Shown: piece by piece, positions 1 to 6,440 of the stretch
How positions within the stretch are numbered: position 1 is the first letter of the stretch
How the letters are laid out: each line of letters starts with the position of its first letter
NCBI GenBank assembly: GCA_030612095.1
Contig: JAUWOO010000057.1
Coordinates: 1-10,342 of the forward strand
From: Thermoplasmatota archaeon
Lineage (GTDB): Archaea; Thermoplasmatota; E2; DHVEG-1
Direction of reading: 5' to 3'
DNA: 10,342 nucleotides
The notes under the pieces: generated by a model
The model's database searches: none
Told to the model about the DNA's origin: nothing
Seen by the model: only the letters and a program-made list of their open reading frames with translations
Made by a program: the position numbers and the translations under genes

Positions 1-135
1 CAGACCTGGAAGAAGACAAAGAAATGGTTATCCGTAGCAATCTGGGGGACAAAAGAAGAATTTAAAACAGAGCTGTTAAACGCTTTAGATTCACCATCGA
101 TCAAAGTAAAAATGTTCGATTATTATGTGCTTTAA
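1..135 (+). CDS. C-terminal end of an unrecognised protein (partial)
   Basis: Frame 1 is open from the left edge for 44 codons and stops with TAA at 133-135. The start lies outside the window. The visible tail is rich in Lys, Trp and aromatics and ends in Met-Phe-Asp-Tyr-Tyr-Val-Leu. I do not recognise the family and see no catalytic motif. It could be an ordinary cytoplasmic protein or the end of a mobile-element protein; the sequence does not decide. Its stop shares the palindrome TTAA (132-135) with the stop of the converging PAS gene, so the two coding regions overlap tail to tail by 4 bp. The PAS-repeat homology begins only about 3 bp past this stop, so a rearrangement may have joined two unrelated genes here. 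Confidence 0.5.
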   Translation, partial: QTWKKTKKWLSVAIWGTKEEFKTELLNALDSPSIKVKMFDYYVL

Positions 136-1376
136 CTATAGATACCATCCGAGACGGTTTCCATGATATTCTTTTGTTCCGCCGCTACTTTAGCAAGTGC
201 TTCCTCTATATGCTTCCGTTCGGTGATGTCGTGGAAGATGCCTCGGGTGTAAACTGGCTTCCCATCTACGAATTTGCAGTTGACGTTTCCCGCAACCGAA
301 ATTTCCTTACCGCCCTTGGCAACGAACACGGCTTCAACGTTATCAACCTTCTCTCCAGACATCACACGCTGGAATACCTCCATGCAGTGTGCTTGGCTAT
401 CCGGATGAATAATGTCAAATAGTGAAAGGTCGGCGATTTCTTCCTCAATATACCCAAGGTTATTTCGCCAAGCACGGTTAACATATACAAAATGACCATC
501 TGGAGCGACACTCTGAATAAGGTCGTTGGCGTTTTCAAGCAGGTCCCAATACTTCTCTTCACTCTCTCGTAGTGCTTCTTCTATATGCTTCCGTTCGGTG
601 ATGTCACGTCCAACACCTGTGAGTCCAATAACATTACCCTGCGGGTCCTTCAGTGGAACAACACTCCACTGATAAATTGCCGGTGGGCGATCTTTCCTGA
701 GAAAACTACCCGTCACTTCACCAATACCTTCTTCTAACCCCTTTCTAATCGCCTCAGCAACGGCTGCTCTGTCTTCTTCGGCAAAAAATTCCACAATCGG
801 CTTGTCCATCAGTTCCTCAGCAGAAAGACCGGTAACTTCATCTACCTCCCTGTTCCAACTGACCAGATTTCCCTTCAGGTCGAGCATGTAGATGCCATCC
901 GAAACGGTTTCCATGATATTCTTTTGTTCCGCCGCTACTTTAGCAAGTGCTTCTTCTATATGCTCACTCTCGGTGACGTCATGATATGTACTTAAAAACA
1001 TTCTGTGACCTTTATACAAAATCAATGTTGTTGATACAAAAACAGTTCTATATGTACCATTTTTTGTACAAATTATTGTTTTGGTCTCGTAGATGTCACC
1101 TGGCTTGACAAGATTATTGAGCCCACCTAACACTTGCTCACAATCTTTAAGATCAGGATGTAACAACAGAGTAAAATCAGAACACGCATTTGCTTCACCC
1201 ATTGAATAACCAGTGAGTTTCTCCATCTCCGAATTAAAAACCCAGAAATGCCCTGATTCGTCACTGAAAATTATTCCAACTCTCATCGCCTCAAGAACAA
1301 TGCGATATTGATCGTCTCTCTCTGGATTCACCTCTTCTACACTGTCTCGATCGATAAAATTCAATGTTTCTGTCAA
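132..1376 (-). CDS. Multi-PAS sensor protein, truncated, without kinase domain
   Basis: This 414-residue soluble protein has three PAS/PAC units at about residues 22-137, 150-265 and 272-388. Each ends in the PAC-type Asp-(Val/Ile)-Thr-Glu motif, followed by a charged helical linker (HIEEAL...). No membrane segment, HisKA, HATPase, GAF or receiver domain is present. PAS domains bind small ligands or cofactors or mediate dimerisation; the ligand here cannot be read. After the third unit a fourth begins, repeating the linker and opening of unit two, but it stops after Ser-Asp-Gly-Ile-Tyr-Ser. The protein therefore looks cut short, and a PAS histidine kinase is the likely ancestor (inference). 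The start is TTG, supported by a strong GAGGTGG ribosome-binding site at 1382-1388, 5 nt away. The ATG slightly upstream runs into a stop at once. It may now act as a stand-alone sensor or partner protein, or be decaying. Confidence 0.85.
   Translation of the reverse strand: MTETLNFIDRDSVEEVNPERDDQYRIVLEAMRVGIIFSDESGHFWVFNSEMEKLTGYSMGEANACSDFTLLLHPDLKDCEQVLGGLNNLVKPGDIYETKTIICTKNGTYRTVFVSTTLILYKGHRMFLSTYHDVTESEHIEEALAKVAAEQKNIMETVSDGIYMLDLKGNLVSWNREVDEVTGLSAEELMDKPIVEFFAEEDRAAVAEAIRKGLEEGIGEVTGSFLRKDRPPAIYQWSVVPLKDPQGNVIGLTGVGRDITERKHIEEALRESEEKYWDLLENANDLIQSVAPDGHFVYVNRAWRNNLGYIEEEIADLSLFDIIHPDSQAHCMEVFQRVMSGEKVDNVEAVFVAKGGKEISVAGNVNCKFVDGKPVYTRGIFHDITERKHIEEALAKVAAEQKNIMETVSDGIYS
139..230. 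repeat. PAS-linker direct repeat, copy A (mosaic)
   Basis: These 92 bp match 889-980 exactly 750 bp away (250 codons, in frame), with 8 differences by eye, including an identical run of 50 bp (154-203). The right part, 196-230, instead matches 571-605 with one difference. Copy A is thus a mosaic of the two linker types in the same gene. Homology to copy B stops at 139, just beyond the stop codon of this PAS gene. Confidence 0.85.
571..605. repeat. PAS-linker repeat, copy C
   Basis: This 35-bp segment encodes the end of PAS unit 2 and the linker into unit 3. It matches 196-230 of copy A at all but one position. Confidence 0.75.
889..980. repeat. PAS-linker direct repeat, copy B
   Basis: This internal copy encodes the linker after PAS unit 1 and the start of PAS unit 2. 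It is the partner of the 139-230 copy, and the two share a 50-bp identical core. Such long identity suggests recent duplication or gene conversion rather than ancient PAS homology. Confidence 0.85.
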
Positions 1377-1381
1377 TTATA

Positions 1382-1388
1382 CCACCTC
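1382..1388 (-). promoter_or_regulatory. Ribosome-binding site fixing the TTG start of the PAS gene
   Basis: On the minus strand GAGGTGG lies 5 nt before TTG at 1374-1376. No in-frame ATG or GTG lies as close, so the rare TTG start is preferred. Confidence 0.7.
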
Positions 1389-1632
1389 ATAGGAAGACCT
1401 GCAACTTCTATCTTGTGATTTTCCTAACAACTCTTCATTTCTTGGTATTTTTTATCATCTTTGACTTACTATTCATCAAATTCACCATAAATACAATCTA
1501 AAATTTTCCATATACTTAAAATCAGCAATTTTCTTCTTAATACCAACGAATTCCATTGCTCTATACATCCAAATCCCATCTCACAAGTCTAAAGATATAA
1601 ACAATTTTCAGTATTTAACATATATGGTGCTG

Positions 1633-1821
1633 TTATCTGAAGGTGCCAGGGATTAAAGAAATCCCATTTTGGTCGAGTAGCCCAATGATGCAGTACGGAT
1701 TTCTCCGGTCCTTGCGGGACACGTAAGGGTATCCAGATACCAATGTTTCCATCGGGCTCTCTAAAATTCCGTACGTAGGCTTTTTTCGCCCTATAACTCT
1801 GATTGTCATATTGTTAGTCAT
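1633..1821 (-). CDS. Doubtful small ORF, 62 residues
   Basis: An ATG-started frame of 62 codons sits alone in the gap. The product would be basic and soluble, with no membrane segment or known motif. It has no ribosome-binding site: the bases before the ATG read CCACCTAGTAGT. The second Met (residue 5) has none either. Base composition is less AT-rich than the flanking non-coding DNA, which mildly favours coding or another constrained function. It could be a real small gene, a gene remnant, or chance over a structured element, since several inverted repeats fall within the same interval. Confidence 0.25.
   Translation of the reverse strand: MTNNMTIRVIGRKKPTYGILESPMETLVSGYPYVSRKDRRNPYCIIGLLDQNGISLIPGTFR
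1693..1774. other. Nested inverted repeats, possible structured RNA
   Basis: An outer 7-bp pair, GTACGGA (1693-1699) with TCCGTAC (1768-1774), encloses two hairpins: GTCCT/GGGAC (1708-1712 with 1716-1720, one G-U pair) and GGTATC/GATACC (1728-1733 with 1736-1741). A T6 tract follows at 1781-1786 on the + strand. A further hairpin, GGGATT/AATCCC, lies just to the left at 1652-1668. The arrangement is compatible with a small multibranched RNA, but it matches no family I know and could be chance. Confidence 0.25.
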
Positions 1822-1880
1822 ACTACTAGGTGGAAAGGCTCACAATCAATCAAAGATTCCCAACATCACCAGATAAACGC

Positions 1881-1892
1881 TGATACGTATCA
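1881..1892. repeat. 12-bp perfect palindrome
   Basis: TGATACGTATCA reads the same on both strands and lies 15 bp beyond the stop of the last gene of the glmS operon. It could be a binding site for a dimeric protein or a short hairpin at the transcript end. No T-tract follows it on the minus strand, so it is not a typical archaeal terminator. Confidence 0.4.
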
Positions 1893-1907
1893 TGCATAGT
1901 AACTTGG

Positions 1908-3125
1908 CTACATAATCTTACTATTTGGAGCGATTTCTCCTTGAATTATTGCACCTGGCCCTATGAAAGTGTTGTTACCAATAATTGTACCAGTGTTGAT
2001 TGAGGCGTTAATACCCGTTTGAACATTATCACCAATGATTGCTCCAAGTTTTCTTAGGCCTGTGTCAATCTTTTCTCCCTGAAACGACACTACTATGTTT
2101 TTCTTATCTAGCCGTAAATCTGCGATTTTTGTCCCTGCACCCAAATTGCAGTTTTGACCAATCACTGAATCACCCACATAGTTTTGATGGGGGACATTTG
2201 ATTTGTCCATAATCACCGAGTTTTTAATCTCTGTGGTTCCGCCCACGTGACAATTATTTCCAATGCTTGTACTAGGTCTAATATGGGCATTAGGTCCAAT
2301 TTTACAGTTATTGCCAATCACAACCGGCCCTTCAATATATGCACCATTCATTACCCTAGTGCCTTTTCCTATGATTACATTCCCATGGATTGTTGCTCCC
2401 GATTCCACCATTCCATTTATCTTATTTTTTGTTATTTTATCAAGTAGAAAGGCATTTGCAGAAAGTATGTCCCAAGGTCTCCCTACATCAATGCATTCTT
2501 TGATGTGTCGGGCTTTTAGTTTTTCACCATTTTTAATGAGCCAATCAATAGAATCAGTTATTTCATATTCCAGTCTCCTTGATTTTTTTGTTTCATCTAT
2601 TGCCTTAAATATTGTTTCATTAAAACAGTATATTCCTGTATTTACCAAATTGGTTGGCGGCTGTTTCACCTTCTCATGAATCTTTAAAATCTTATCATTT
2701 TCTAGCTCGACAGCACCATATTCCCAAGGGTTTTCTACCTCCTTCACCCCTAAAGTTATCTTATCCGCCTTAAACATTTTTCTGAGATCTCCAGAACTCA
2801 CAATAGTATCTCCAGAGAGTACAATGAACTTATCTGTGATTCGATCTCTTATGGATCCTATAGCATGTGCCGTACCAAGTGGCTTGCTCTGAGTGATATA
2901 TTCGATGTTTACGTTCCACTTTTCTCCACCCTTAAAATAATCAGTAATGACTTCTTTATGATATGATACGACAAAAATGAAATCTTTAACCCCTGCAGAT
3001 TTTGCGTTTAATAAGATATGTTCAAGAATTGGGGTATTTGCTAAGGGTAACATGACCTTGGGTCTTGTCGCTGTTAGGGGTTTTAGTCTTTTACCCTGTC
3101 CAGCTGCTAATATCACGGTTTTCAT
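1908..3125 (-). CDS. glmU: Bifunctional sugar-1-phosphate nucleotidylyltransferase/acetyltransferase (archaeal GlmU-like)
   Basis: This 405-residue cytoplasmic enzyme is expected to acetylate glucosamine-1-phosphate with acetyl-CoA and then transfer UMP from UTP to give UDP-GlcNAc. Residues 1-230 form a nucleotidylyltransferase domain: GxGxRLxPLT at 9-18, the PKVMLP loop with Lys23, a metal-binding Asp106 in LSGD, and a second Asp213 in IDVGRPWD. Residues 240-400 are hexapeptide repeats of a left-handed beta-helix. The acetyltransferase site HxxYxGDxxIGxxxNxGAGT is intact (His313, Tyr316, Asp319, Asn327, 329-332), matching the bacterial GlmU signature. The length suits the archaeal family. 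ATG follows the glmS stop by 22 bp, with a GGTG ribosome-binding site, so it is the last gene of the operon. Some archaeal homologues accept several sugars, so the substrate is predicted, not shown. Confidence 0.92.
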   Translation of the reverse strand: MKTVILAAGQGKRLKPLTATRPKVMLPLANTPILEHILLNAKSAGVKDFIFVVSYHKEVITDYFKGGEKWNVNIEYITQSKPLGTAHAIGSIRDRITDKFIVLSGDTIVSSGDLRKMFKADKITLGVKEVENPWEYGAVELENDKILKIHEKVKQPPTNLVNTGIYCFNETIFKAIDETKKSRRLEYEITDSIDWLIKNGEKLKARHIKECIDVGRPWDILSANAFLLDKITKNKINGMVESGATIHGNVIIGKGTRVMNGAYIEGPVVIGNNCKIGPNAHIRPSTSIGNNCHVGGTTEIKNSVIMDKSNVPHQNYVGDSVIGQNCNLGAGTKIADLRLDKKNIVVSFQGEKIDTGLRKLGAIIGDNVQTGINASINTGTIIGNNTFIGPGAIIQGEIAPNSKIM

Positions 3126-3147
3126 TGTGGATACACCAACCTCTTTT

Positions 3148-4977
3148 TTATTCCACTGTCACAGATTTCGCCAGATTTCTGGGTTTATCTATAGGACATC
3201 CATTATAATCTGCTACATGGTAGGCAAAAAGTTGACAGACAATTGTGTTAAGCATGGGAGATAGGTCTACAGAAGCAGGGGGAACTTTCAACACCTTATC
3301 AACATATTTCTTTATTTCATTGTCATCGGCATCTGCCACTGCAATTACTGGAGCGTTTCTGGCTTTTATTTCCACAATACTAGATAGCATTTTTTCATAG
3401 GAGTTACACCTGTTGCATAGCGCAACAACTGGTGTTTTTTCTGTAAGTAGAGCAAATGGACCATGTTTCAATTCTCCTGCACTGAACCCCTCAGCATGGA
3501 TATAAGATATTTCCTTGAGTTTCAAAGCCCCTTCTAATGCTATTGGATAATTATTTTTCCTCCCAATGAAGAACATACTGCTGATACCCTTTATACCACT
3601 TGCACAACGCTTTATCTCATCACTTTGATCTAACACGTTTTGTATTGCCTGCGGAATGCTCTTCAGCTTTTTTATTAATTCACTTGCATGATGCGCACCG
3701 ATAGTTTTTTTCAATTGTCCTAAATACAACGCAATCAAATACAATACCGTAAGTTGGGAAGTAAATGTTTTTGTTGCAGCTACCCCTATTTCTGGTCCTG
3801 ATTTACATAGTATTGTCCAGTCTGCTAACCTGGATGCAGTACTACCAGGAGAATTACTAATAACCAGTATTTTAGTTCCTACATTTTTTGCTCTTTTAAT
3901 TGCTACGAGAGTGTCAGCTGTTTCTCCAGACTGTGTAATTGCTATCATCAATTTTTTTTCAATATTATTAAATATAATTGGAATGTACTGACTATACTCA
4001 GTTGCAAGTTCTACTTTAACTTGGGTTTCTGCCATACTTTCAATGACATATTTACCATACATGCCGGCATAATATGAAGTGCCACATGCAACGATAGAGA
4101 TTTCTTCCAAAGAGGAGAAAAAGGGTTTGAAACCGTCTAACTCCTCAAATTTAACAGATGCATCAACCTCTGAAATTCTTCCTAGCACGGCTTGATGAAC
4201 AACACGTGGTTGCTCATGTATTTCCTTGAGCATATAGTGTGCATAACCAGCTTTTTCTACGTCTTTGTATGTCCAATCTATGATACTTACTTCTTTTTCG
4301 ATTGTTATTCCATCTAAATCCGTTATGCACATTCCATCATTTGTGATACTTGCAATCTCACCATCATCAAGGAAAAAAACCTTATTTGTATGTTCAATTA
4401 TTGCAGATATATCTGATGTTGCAAAATTTTCATTTTCCCCGATACCTAAAATAAGAGGACTCCCCTTTCTCGCAGCTACGATTCTATTCTTTTCATCCTT
4501 GCACATAACTGCCAAGGCATATGATCCCTCAATATCTTTCAATGCTCTTCTAGTTGCTTCCTCCAAATCACCTTTATAATATTTCTCAACAAGATGTGCA
4601 ACTACCTCTGTATCGGTCTCAGATTTGAATGTATACCCGTCTTCTTTAAGGTTTTCTCGAAGGGTTCCAAAGTTTGCGATAATCCCATTATGTACAACGG
4701 CAATTTTTCCACTGCCACTAAGTTGAGGATGTGCGTTTTCTTTGCATACTCCCCCGTGCGTTGCCCAACGCGTGTGACCAATACCAAGGGTTCCGGGCAT
4801 ATCGGGAATCGATTTTTCAAGAACCCTGATTTCACCTTCATCCTTAAAAGTATATAACTCATCTTCAAGTGTTGAAATGCCTGCAGAATCATAACCTCTA
4901 TAATCTAATTTTTTTAGTGAATTGACAAGTATTGGCATTGCATTCTTATTTCCGACATATCCTATAATTCCACACAT
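3148..4977 (-). CDS. glmS: Glutamine--fructose-6-phosphate aminotransferase (isomerizing)
   Basis: GlmS turns fructose-6-phosphate and glutamine into glucosamine-6-phosphate and glutamate, the committed step to amino sugars. The protein has 609 residues, the same as E. coli GlmS, and lines up almost residue for residue. Cys2, after Met removal, is the N-terminal nucleophile (MCGIIGY). The glutaminase domain (about 1-225) carries GHTRWATHG (67-75) and HNG (96-98). Two SIS domains follow (about 285-425 and 455-600), with CGTSYYAG (298-305) and SQSGETADT-like TQSGETADT (348-356). Glu489, His505 and Lys604 match the isomerase residues 488, 504 and 603 of the bacterial enzyme, and the C-terminus is the standard NLAKSVTVE. 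The ATG lies 2 bp after the upstream gene's stop, so translation is probably coupled. No upstream glmS ribozyme is expected or seen. Confidence 0.97.
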   Translation of the reverse strand: MCGIIGYVGNKNAMPILVNSLKKLDYRGYDSAGISTLEDELYTFKDEGEIRVLEKSIPDMPGTLGIGHTRWATHGGVCKENAHPQLSGSGKIAVVHNGIIANFGTLRENLKEDGYTFKSETDTEVVAHLVEKYYKGDLEEATRRALKDIEGSYALAVMCKDEKNRIVAARKGSPLILGIGENENFATSDISAIIEHTNKVFFLDDGEIASITNDGMCITDLDGITIEKEVSIIDWTYKDVEKAGYAHYMLKEIHEQPRVVHQAVLGRISEVDASVKFEELDGFKPFFSSLEEISIVACGTSYYAGMYGKYVIESMAETQVKVELATEYSQYIPIIFNNIEKKLMIAITQSGETADTLVAIKRAKNVGTKILVISNSPGSTASRLADWTILCKSGPEIGVAATKTFTSQLTVLYLIALYLGQLKKTIGAHHASELIKKLKSIPQAIQNVLDQSDEIKRCASGIKGISSMFFIGRKNNYPIALEGALKLKEISYIHAEGFSAGELKHGPFALLTEKTPVVALCNRCNSYEKMLSSIVEIKARNAPVIAVADADDNEIKKYVDKVLKVPPASVDLSPMLNTIVCQLFAYHVADYNGCPIDKPRNLAKSVTVE

Positions 4978-4979
4978 CC

Positions 4980-6176
4980 CTATACCACTATGCCCTCACT
5001 TTTCACATTTTCAGTTATCCGTCTCTGTGCACTGATTTTACAATTTTTTCCGATTATCTTGCCCGGATCTATAAGAACTCCACTTCCAATCTCACAATTT
5101 TCCCCAATGAAAGCACCGATGTCCTTTACCATGTGAAAATCATTTGAATCATCTATCTTTATGTATGCATCCCCAGTAGCAGAGGTAAAATTTGAACCTA
5201 TCTCACTTCCCTTACCGATAACCGACTGTAAAACTGAGGATCGTGAACCAACAACCACATTATTCATAAGAATGCTGTTTTTAATTTCACTGAAAGCCCC
5301 AATGGTAACACCACTGCCTATGGATGTAGAGGGAAAAATACATACATTTGGCCCAATTTCACACCCTTCTCCTATTACAACAGGCCCAATGATATATGAT
5401 CCAGAACGAACAATAGAATCACCTCCCACAGAAACGTTCCCTCTTAGTTCTACGCCTTTTTCAATTTTCCCAGCTACTGAACGTGAACAGTTTTGTATTG
5501 CAGTGTCATTAATTTTAAGTAAATCCCATGGATAAACAGCATCCTGCCATATTCCATTCCCCTTAACAGATGCTATGTCTTTTCCATTTTTGAGTAAGAG
5601 CTGGACAAAACTTGTAAGTCTATTATGACCTTGAGAGAGATGCTGCTTTAAATCATTAGATATATCTCTTCCGAACTTGCAGATTCCAGTTGATATCAAA
5701 TTTCCAATGTCTTCTTTTGGTTTCTCGCAAATATCCTTTATTAACCCATCATCTACCTTTACCACACCATATTTAGAGGGTTTGTCGTGAGTTATATAAA
5801 GTAGTGCCAATCCATCTTGAGTTATAATTGGGGAAATCAGAGAAGAATCAATGATATTATCACCTGCAAGGACAATAAATTCATCTTCAAATTCTTCTTT
5901 TGCTTGAAGTAAGGCATGACCTGTACCAAGTTGTTTCTCCTGAAAAACATACTTTATGTTTGCACCAAATTCTTTGCCATCGCCAAAATAATCCATTATC
6001 CTCTCTTTACCATAGCCCAAAATCATTACGATATCTTCAACTCCGCAACCTGTTACTGCATCAACAACATATCCCAAAATTGGCTTATTGGCAACTGGTA
6101 ACATTACCTTTGACATAGACTCAGTAAAAGGTCTTAATCTCTTTCCTTCTCCCGCAGCTAGAATTATAGCCCTCAC
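4980..6176 (-). CDS. Sugar-1-phosphate nucleotidylyltransferase with degenerate acetyltransferase domain (paralogue 2)
   Basis: This 398-residue protein has the same architecture as the GlmU-like enzyme at 1908-3125. The nucleotidylyltransferase part keeps GEGKRLRPFT (9-18), Lys23, Asp106 (LAGDN) and Asp212 (WQDAVYPWD). A hexapeptide beta-helix fills about 250-390. The acetyltransferase signature is gone: by alignment on the shared SVIG, the catalytic His is Ser311, the Tyr is Ser314, Gly-Asp is Leu-Gln, and GAGT is Ser-Asn-Phe-Thr. It probably transfers a nucleotide to a hexose-1-phosphate (UTP or dTTP type) without acetylation, or serves as a regulatory partner of paralogue 1; both are inferences. 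The start is GTG at 6174-6176, preceded by GGGAGGAG, and it gives the family N-terminus (M)RAIILAAG. A TTG ten codons upstream (6204-6206) is open but poorly placed. It is first in the operon, 2 bp ahead of glmS. Confidence 0.85.
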   Translation of the reverse strand: MRAIILAAGEGKRLRPFTESMSKVMLPVANKPILGYVVDAVTGCGVEDIVMILGYGKERIMDYFGDGKEFGANIKYVFQEKQLGTGHALLQAKEEFEDEFIVLAGDNIIDSSLISPIITQDGLALLYITHDKPSKYGVVKVDDGLIKDICEKPKEDIGNLISTGICKFGRDISNDLKQHLSQGHNRLTSFVQLLLKNGKDIASVKGNGIWQDAVYPWDLLKINDTAIQNCSRSVAGKIEKGVELRGNVSVGGDSIVRSGSYIIGPVVIGEGCEIGPNVCIFPSTSIGSGVTIGAFSEIKNSILMNNVVVGSRSSVLQSVIGKGSEIGSNFTSATGDAYIKIDDSNDFHMVKDIGAFIGENCEIGSGVLIDPGKIIGKNCKISAQRRITENVKSEGIVV

Positions 6177-6180
6177 CAAA

Positions 6181-6188
6181 CTCCTCCC
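6181..6188 (-). promoter_or_regulatory. Ribosome-binding site deciding the GTG start of nucleotidylyltransferase 2
   Basis: GGGAGGAG on the minus strand lies 4 nt before GTG at 6174-6176. It lies downstream of the alternative TTG at 6204-6206, so that longer start would be translated through the ribosome-binding site. The shorter protein is preferred. Confidence 0.75.
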
Positions 6189-6253
6189 ATTTAGAGTTGT
6201 AACCAAACCTCACCAAGCATTACACTGGCACCGCAAAAGTATCATATGTACAT

Positions 6254-6262
6254 TATTTATAA
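6254..6262 (-). promoter_or_regulatory. Probable TATA box of the glmS operon
   Basis: The minus strand reads TTATAAATA, close to the euryarchaeal TATA consensus. Transcription would be expected to start roughly 25 bp downstream, near 6233, leaving a leader of about 55-60 nt before the GTG. It is the best candidate between the terminator on the right and the gene on the left. A clear purine-rich BRE is not obvious. Confidence 0.45.
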
Positions 6263-6298
6263 CTATGCATAATTTGATATTTCTCCACTATTTCTTTC

Positions 6299-6344
6299 AA
6301 AAAAAATCAATAAATACTCTTTAGTTTCCATTCTCAAAGAATGG
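6299..6344 (-). terminator. Probable terminator of the DUF1616 operon
   Basis: A perfect 7-bp hairpin, CCATTCT/AGAATGG with a 3-nt loop (6328-6344), is followed on the minus strand by a run of eight T (6299-6306). Archaeal RNA polymerase terminates at T-rich tracts, and this one lies between the end of the DUF1616 gene and the glmS-operon promoter. The distance from stem to T-run, about 20 nt, is longer than in a bacterial terminator, so the T-tract itself is the more likely signal. Confidence 0.5.
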
Positions 6345-6353
6345 CATCATTAA

Positions 6354-6372
6354 ACCCATATTTGCTATGGGT
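6354..6372. repeat. 7-bp hairpin next to the terminator
   Basis: ACCCATA (6354-6360) and TATGGGT (6366-6372) form a perfect inverted repeat with a 5-nt loop. It sits 9 bp from the 6328-6344 hairpin, so the 3' end of the DUF1616 transcript would carry two stem-loops in tandem. It may protect the RNA end or be a protein-binding site. Confidence 0.45.
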
Positions 6373-6440
6373 CAGCATGCAGAAAAACGTGGGCTATAAA
6401 TCATCGCGAATTGTGAGTTTTGAATTAAAATCCTGTTAAA

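Larger units (their letters stand above)
1377..1907. other. 531-bp intergenic region between the PAS gene and the glmS operon
   Basis: The left half (1377-1630) is very AT-rich, with no convincing ORF. A(T)-rich stretches such as the minus-strand reading of 1445-1460 and 1490-1499 could hold a TATA box for the PAS gene, but no single candidate stands out. The right half is less AT-rich and holds a doubtful small ORF (1633-1821), a group of inverted repeats (1652-1774) and a 12-bp palindrome (1881-1892). I see no RNA gene that I can name. Confidence 0.6.

Noticed and set aside
1..135. End of an insertion sequence with its transposase
   Set aside because: No terminal inverted repeat, target duplication or transposase motif is visible in 135 bp, so a mobile element cannot be supported here.
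139..980. CRISPR-like repeats from the recurring PAS linker
   Set aside because: The copies are long, in frame, few and unevenly spaced at 375 and 750 bp, and they encode the PAS linker helix.
2263..2679. A 138-codon open frame on the + strand
   Set aside because: It is antisense to the GlmU-like gene. It arises from the reverse reading of the hexapeptide-repeat codons and has no family resemblance.
4602..4892. A 96-codon open frame on the minus strand in another frame
   Set aside because: It overlaps the glutaminase domain of glmS, whose frame is unambiguous from catalytic motifs.
6177..6206. N-terminal extension of nucleotidylyltransferase 2 from a TTG
   Set aside because: The strong GGGAGGAG site lies inside this extension and positions the GTG at 6174-6176, and family members begin at that residue.
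6200..6440. tRNA, box C/D RNA or riboswitch in the gap before the glmS operon
   Set aside because: I found no cloverleaf, no C/D box pair and no known aptamer pattern. The visible structure is two simple hairpins, a T-tract and a TATA-like box.
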